From Polaribacter sp. (GTDB lineage: Bacteria; Bacteroidota; Bacteroidia; Flavobacteriales; Flavobacteriaceae): a stretch of DNA of 16,628 nt. The notes under the pieces were generated by a model that was not told the origin of the DNA, did no database searches, and was given only the letters and a program-made list of their open reading frames with translations. The DNA lies in contig DPRC01000171.1 of assembly GCA_003537695.1 (NCBI GenBank), forward strand, positions 548 through 17,175, in the 5' to 3' direction. This document shows positions 14,089 to 16,628 of the stretch, in pieces. Every line of letters begins with the position of its first letter. Position 1 is the stretch's first letter. The position numbers and the translations under genes were made by a program.

Positions 14089-15578
14089 TACGCTTTTGAG
14101 AATACAGATTTAAAGAATACATAACTAAATCCAATAGTAAGCATAAAGTGAAAAGGGAATAGACCAAAATCTCCTCCTTGATTACCTACAATAAAAGCAC
14201 TGTACATTCCAAAGATAAAATAAAGGACTAAAAGACCTTCTAAAATAACATGAACAGAGGGTTTGTTGGTGATGTATTTATTTTTTTTCCAGCCATCTTT
14301 TGCTGTTTTGATATTGAATTTTGGTGTTCTTACAAATTCACTTTTCTTACCGAAATGACCTTCTAATACTGCAATGGTGTTGTGCAGTGAGAACCCCATT
14401 GCAATGGAGAAAAACGTGAAAAAGGCAGCAATGTATTTAAAGAAATTTTTGAGGCCACCACCGTAGCTGTTTTTATACATATACCAATAGCAAATAAAGA
14501 AAATAAGAGAGCTAACTACAAAGAAGCTCATTACATAGAAGTATACTTTTAAGTGTGCAAATTCGTTTTTAATATACAACATAGGAATACTTAAAACAGC
14601 AACTAAAAAAATACAGGTAAACATAGAGCTATTTAGAAGGTGCAGTATGCTGTGTATTTTTGTTTTCAAAGACACATTTTTACTTCGAAGAACTCGTTTC
14701 ATCATTTTTTGAAAATTCTCTGCTCCTCCTTTGTTCCAACGAAACTGTTGTGATCTAGCCGCACTGATGATTACTGGTAATTCCGCAGGTGTTTCTACAT
14801 GTTCCAAGTATTTAAATTTCCAGTTTTTTAACTGTGCTCTGTAACTTAAGTCTAAATCCTCGGTAAGGGTATCTCCTTCCCAATTTCCTGCATCGTAAAT
14901 ACATTCTTTGCGCCAAAGACCTGCCGTTCCATTAAAGTTAATAAAATGTCCTTGGCTATTTCTACCTACTTGCTCTAATGTAAAATGTGCATCTAAAGCA
15001 AAAGCTTGAATTTTTGTCAGCGTAGAGTATGATCTATTAATATGACCCCAGCGCGTTTGCACTACACCAATCTCTTCATTTTTAAAATAAGGAACTGTTT
15101 CTAGTAACCATTCTTTTTGTGGCAAAAAATCAGCATCAAAAATAGCGATGAAGTCTCCTTTTGCCGTCTTTAGGCCTTCTTTTAGCGCACCTGCTTTAAA
15201 CCCTTGTCTGTTATCTCTTCTAATGTGCTGAATGTCAATTCCTTTTTCTTGAATTTCTTTGACATATTTTGCGGTTATTGCAACGGATTCATCTGTAGAG
15301 TCGTCCAGTACTTGAATTTCTAATTTATCGATCGGATACGAGATTTTTGCAATGTTTTTAAGCAAGCGCTTCATTACATACAATTCGTTATATACCGGCA
15401 ATTGAATGGTTACAAAAGGAATTTCTTCTGGATTGGTAAAGTCATATTTTTCTGAAGTATCCGCTGTTTTTCTTGCTTTCAAATAATTGAAAAGCAGATT
15501 TAGTTGTGCCAATGCGTACATGAAAATAAGCAACAGGGCGATAGAATAAATGAGTATGATACTATATTCTAAAATCAT
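14088..15578 (-). CDS. Processive-type family 2 glycosyltransferase, membrane bound
   Basis: A 496-residue glycosyltransferase with an N-terminal membrane helix (about 5-28), a cytosolic GT2 domain (about 55-290) and about four to five C-terminal helices (about 310-495). The four processive-GT2 signatures are all present: Asp92/Asp93 (VLDDSTDES), DAD at 148-150, TED at 239-241 followed by LDLSYRAQLKNW, and QxxRW as QQFRW at 277-281. These resemble cellulose-synthase-like and glucomannan/curdlan-type enzymes using UDP- or GDP-sugars. There is no PilZ domain and no accessory BcsB-type gene beside it, so cellulose itself is unlikely. It may make a short or single-sugar lipid-linked product. It is the middle gene of three, joined to both neighbours by TAATG overlaps that imply translational coupling. 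Confidence 0.85.
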   Translation of the reverse strand: MILEYSIILIYSIALLLIFMYALAQLNLLFNYLKARKTADTSEKYDFTNPEEIPFVTIQLPVYNELYVMKRLLKNIAKISYPIDKLEIQVLDDSTDESVAITAKYVKEIQEKGIDIQHIRRDNRQGFKAGALKEGLKTAKGDFIAIFDADFLPQKEWLLETVPYFKNEEIGVVQTRWGHINRSYSTLTKIQAFALDAHFTLEQVGRNSQGHFINFNGTAGLWRKECIYDAGNWEGDTLTEDLDLSYRAQLKNWKFKYLEHVETPAELPVIISAARSQQFRWNKGGAENFQKMMKRVLRSKNVSLKTKIHSILHLLNSSMFTCIFLVAVLSIPMLYIKNEFAHLKVYFYVMSFFVVSSLIFFICYWYMYKNSYGGGLKNFFKYIAAFFTFFSIAMGFSLHNTIAVLEGHFGKKSEFVRTPKFNIKTAKDGWKKNKYITNKPSVHVILEGLLVLYFIFGMYSAFIVGNQGGDFGLFPFHFMLTIGFSYVFFKSVFSKA

Positions 15579-16273
15579 TATTTAAAACTATATTTAAAGA
15601 TCCAACCTAAAATTTTTATTCCCGCTAATATACTACCTTTTATCGTTCCTGAAACTTTAGAGACACCTATTCTGTTTCTATATTTCATTGGTACTTCTGT
15701 ATATGATCGTTTTTGTTTTAGTATTTTTAGTTGCATTTCAACCGTCCACCCGTAGGTTGTGTCTTCCATTTCTAAATCCAATAGGGTGTTATATTTAATA
15801 GCTCTAAAAGGGCCTAAGTCGGTGAATTTTGATTGAAAAAAAATGGTCATTAAAAAGGTGGCCAGCCAGTTACCAAAAATCTGTTGTGGAGTCATGGCAC
15901 CAGTTTCCCGGAATTCTTTTACGCGAGCACCTACAACAAAGTCTAAATTATCTATTAATATTGGAGCAATGAGGGTTGTTAATTGCTCTGGGTGATCGGA
16001 GTAATCACCGTCTAAAAAAACAACAATTTCTGTTTTTTTATTTTCCTTTTTGAGATAGTCTATTCCTTTTAAGCAGGCGTATCCATATCCTTTTCGAAGT
16101 TCTTTTAAAACAGTGGCACCTGCATTTTTAGCATTTATTGCTGTGGTATCGGTAGAATTATTATCAACAACAATAATTTCAGCTACAATTTCAGGAATGG
16201 CATGTATCACATTTGCAATGGCATCTTGCTCATTGTAAGCAGGGATAATAACTTTTATAATTGGGTTTACCAT
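15578..16273 (-). CDS. DPM1-like family 2 glycosyltransferase (polyprenyl-phosphate mannosyl/glucosyl transferase type)
   Basis: A 231-residue soluble GT-A glycosyltransferase. The nucleotide-sugar site is seen as PAYNEQDAI at 11-19, VVDNNSTD at 35-42 (Asp37) and DGD at 88-90, with the product-side motif YRNRIGVSKVSG at 198-209, where SK.SG is characteristic of dolichol- or undecaprenyl-phosphate sugar synthases. There are no C-terminal membrane segments, as in the short DPM1 and Ppm-type forms; a hydrophobic end (IKILGWIFKYSF at 219-230) may give peripheral membrane contact. The likely reaction is transfer of mannose or glucose from GDP/UDP-sugar to a polyprenyl phosphate, giving the donor for the GT-C enzyme two genes downstream. 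It is the first gene of the operon, preceded by a long structured region. Confidence 0.85.
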   Translation of the reverse strand: MVNPIIKVIIPAYNEQDAIANVIHAIPEIVAEIIVVDNNSTDTTAINAKNAGATVLKELRKGYGYACLKGIDYLKKENKKTEIVVFLDGDYSDHPEQLTTLIAPILIDNLDFVVGARVKEFRETGAMTPQQIFGNWLATFLMTIFFQSKFTDLGPFRAIKYNTLLDLEMEDTTYGWTVEMQLKILKQKRSYTEVPMKYRNRIGVSKVSGTIKGSILAGIKILGWIFKYSFK

Positions 16274-16628
16274 TTTAGAACATTTGGAGCGAATGAAATT
16301 TTACAATTAATAGTGTTTCAGTGACTTTAATACAACTACTTTGTATTTTCACAAGCACGTAATACCACTATTAGCTGCTACTAAAAAAACAAGATTCTTT
16401 TAAGCTTTCAAAAGTACCAATATTTTCGATCTAAACTGCATTTACACGCACCTTCTTAACATGTTAGCAGGCATACTCCTATTCTCTCATTAAATAGTTT
16501 GGCCTTCCTGTTAATAAATGGCAAGTATTTTTTTTAAGTAAACGAATAGCATCCAACAAAATCTGCGTTTATAAAACAGCAACAGAACTCTAAAAAAGAA
16601 GTACAAGTGGAGGCTGTAGTTTGTAATT
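16274..16628. other. Gene-free region upstream of the glycosyltransferase operon
   Basis: I see no protein gene or tRNA in these 355 bases on either strand. On the minus strand TACTTTTG (plus bases 16409-16416) matches TAnnTTTG exactly and could be the -7 element of the glycosyltransferase operon, though no TTG stands at the right distance. It would leave a leader of about 130 bases that contains the nested inverted repeat at 16308-16373. The 200 bases at the window edge show no clear signal. Confidence 0.4.
16308..16373 (-). repeat. Nested inverted repeat in the presumed leader of the glycosyltransferase operon
   Basis: TAATAGTG (16308-16315) is perfectly complementary to CACTATTA (16366-16373). 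Inside, GTGA (16321-16324) pairs with TCAC (16349-16352), and within that AATACAA (16329-16335) pairs perfectly with TTGTATT (16341-16347) around a 5-base loop CTACT. The three stems are nested in register, so the minus-strand RNA could fold into one long interrupted stem-loop 35 bases before the first start codon. No T tract follows on the minus strand, so it is not a simple terminator. Confidence 0.45.

Noticed and set aside
14088..15578. Cellulose synthase (BcsA)
   Set aside because: QxxRW and TED are present, but there is no PilZ domain and no bcsB/bcsC-type neighbours, and the protein is short.
16400..16441. Minus-strand 13-codon frame as a leader peptide
   Set aside because: It lacks runs of a regulatory codon, overlaps the best -7 candidate and is not distinguishable from chance.
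16430..16628. tRNA or truncated gene at the right edge
   Set aside because: No cloverleaf pattern or sustained reading frame could be found on either strand.
1..16628. CRISPR array, insertion sequence or prophage
   Set aside because: No regularly spaced direct repeats, transposase, integrase or terminal inverted repeats are visible; the gene order looks like ordinary chromosome.

Overview
The window looks like chromosome from a marine-type member of the Flavobacteriaceae (Bacteroidota). Base composition is A+T-rich, genes mostly lack Shine-Dalgarno sequences, several candidate -7 elements match the phylum consensus TAnnTTTG, and there is a SPII-type lipoprotein signal. The genus cannot be fixed from the sequence alone.

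Bases 3-10005 form one functional unit. An AraC-type regulator (minus strand) is divergent from a tight seven-gene plus-strand operon whose gene-to-gene spacing runs from an 8-nt overlap to 21 nt. In order the operon encodes a DapA-family lyase/deaminase, an alpha-ketoglutarate semialdehyde dehydrogenase, a DUF885 metallopeptidase-like lipoprotein, a Cys/Cys proline-racemase-family epimerase, a DadA-like FAD oxidoreductase and two different M24 metallopeptidases (aminopeptidase P type and prolidase/creatinase type). The four metabolic enzymes match the complete trans-4-hydroxy-L-proline pathway: epimerisation to cis-4-hydroxy-D-proline, oxidation to pyrroline-4-hydroxy-2-carboxylate, deamination to alpha-ketoglutarate semialdehyde, and oxidation to alpha-ketoglutarate. 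The three peptidases suggest that hydroxyproline arrives in peptides, from collagen/gelatin or hydroxyproline-rich glycoproteins, and is released by the products of the same transcript. No transporter is encoded in the window.

Bases 10006-10808 hold a small DoxX-family membrane protein gene with its own candidate promoter, an upstream hairpin, and a strong, probably bidirectional terminator. Bases 10809-12656 (minus strand) are a LacI-family regulator followed 3 nt later by a Cof-type HAD phosphatase. A perfect 17-bp inverted repeat lies just upstream of the lacI-type gene and is a good operator candidate.

Bases 12724-16273 (minus strand) are three membrane-glycan genes joined by TAATG stop/start overlaps, in transcription order: a DPM1-like GT2 polyprenyl-phosphate glycosyltransferase, a processive-type GT2 with QxxRW, and a GT-C multispanning glycosyltransferase. 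They probably build a lipid-linked or cell-surface glycan. The last 355 bases contain no gene that I can see, but do contain a nested inverted-repeat structure in the presumed 5' leader of this operon.

The strongest candidate for something undescribed is the peptide-to-alpha-ketoglutarate hydroxyproline operon, in particular the role of its DUF885 lipoprotein and the division of labour between the two M24 enzymes.
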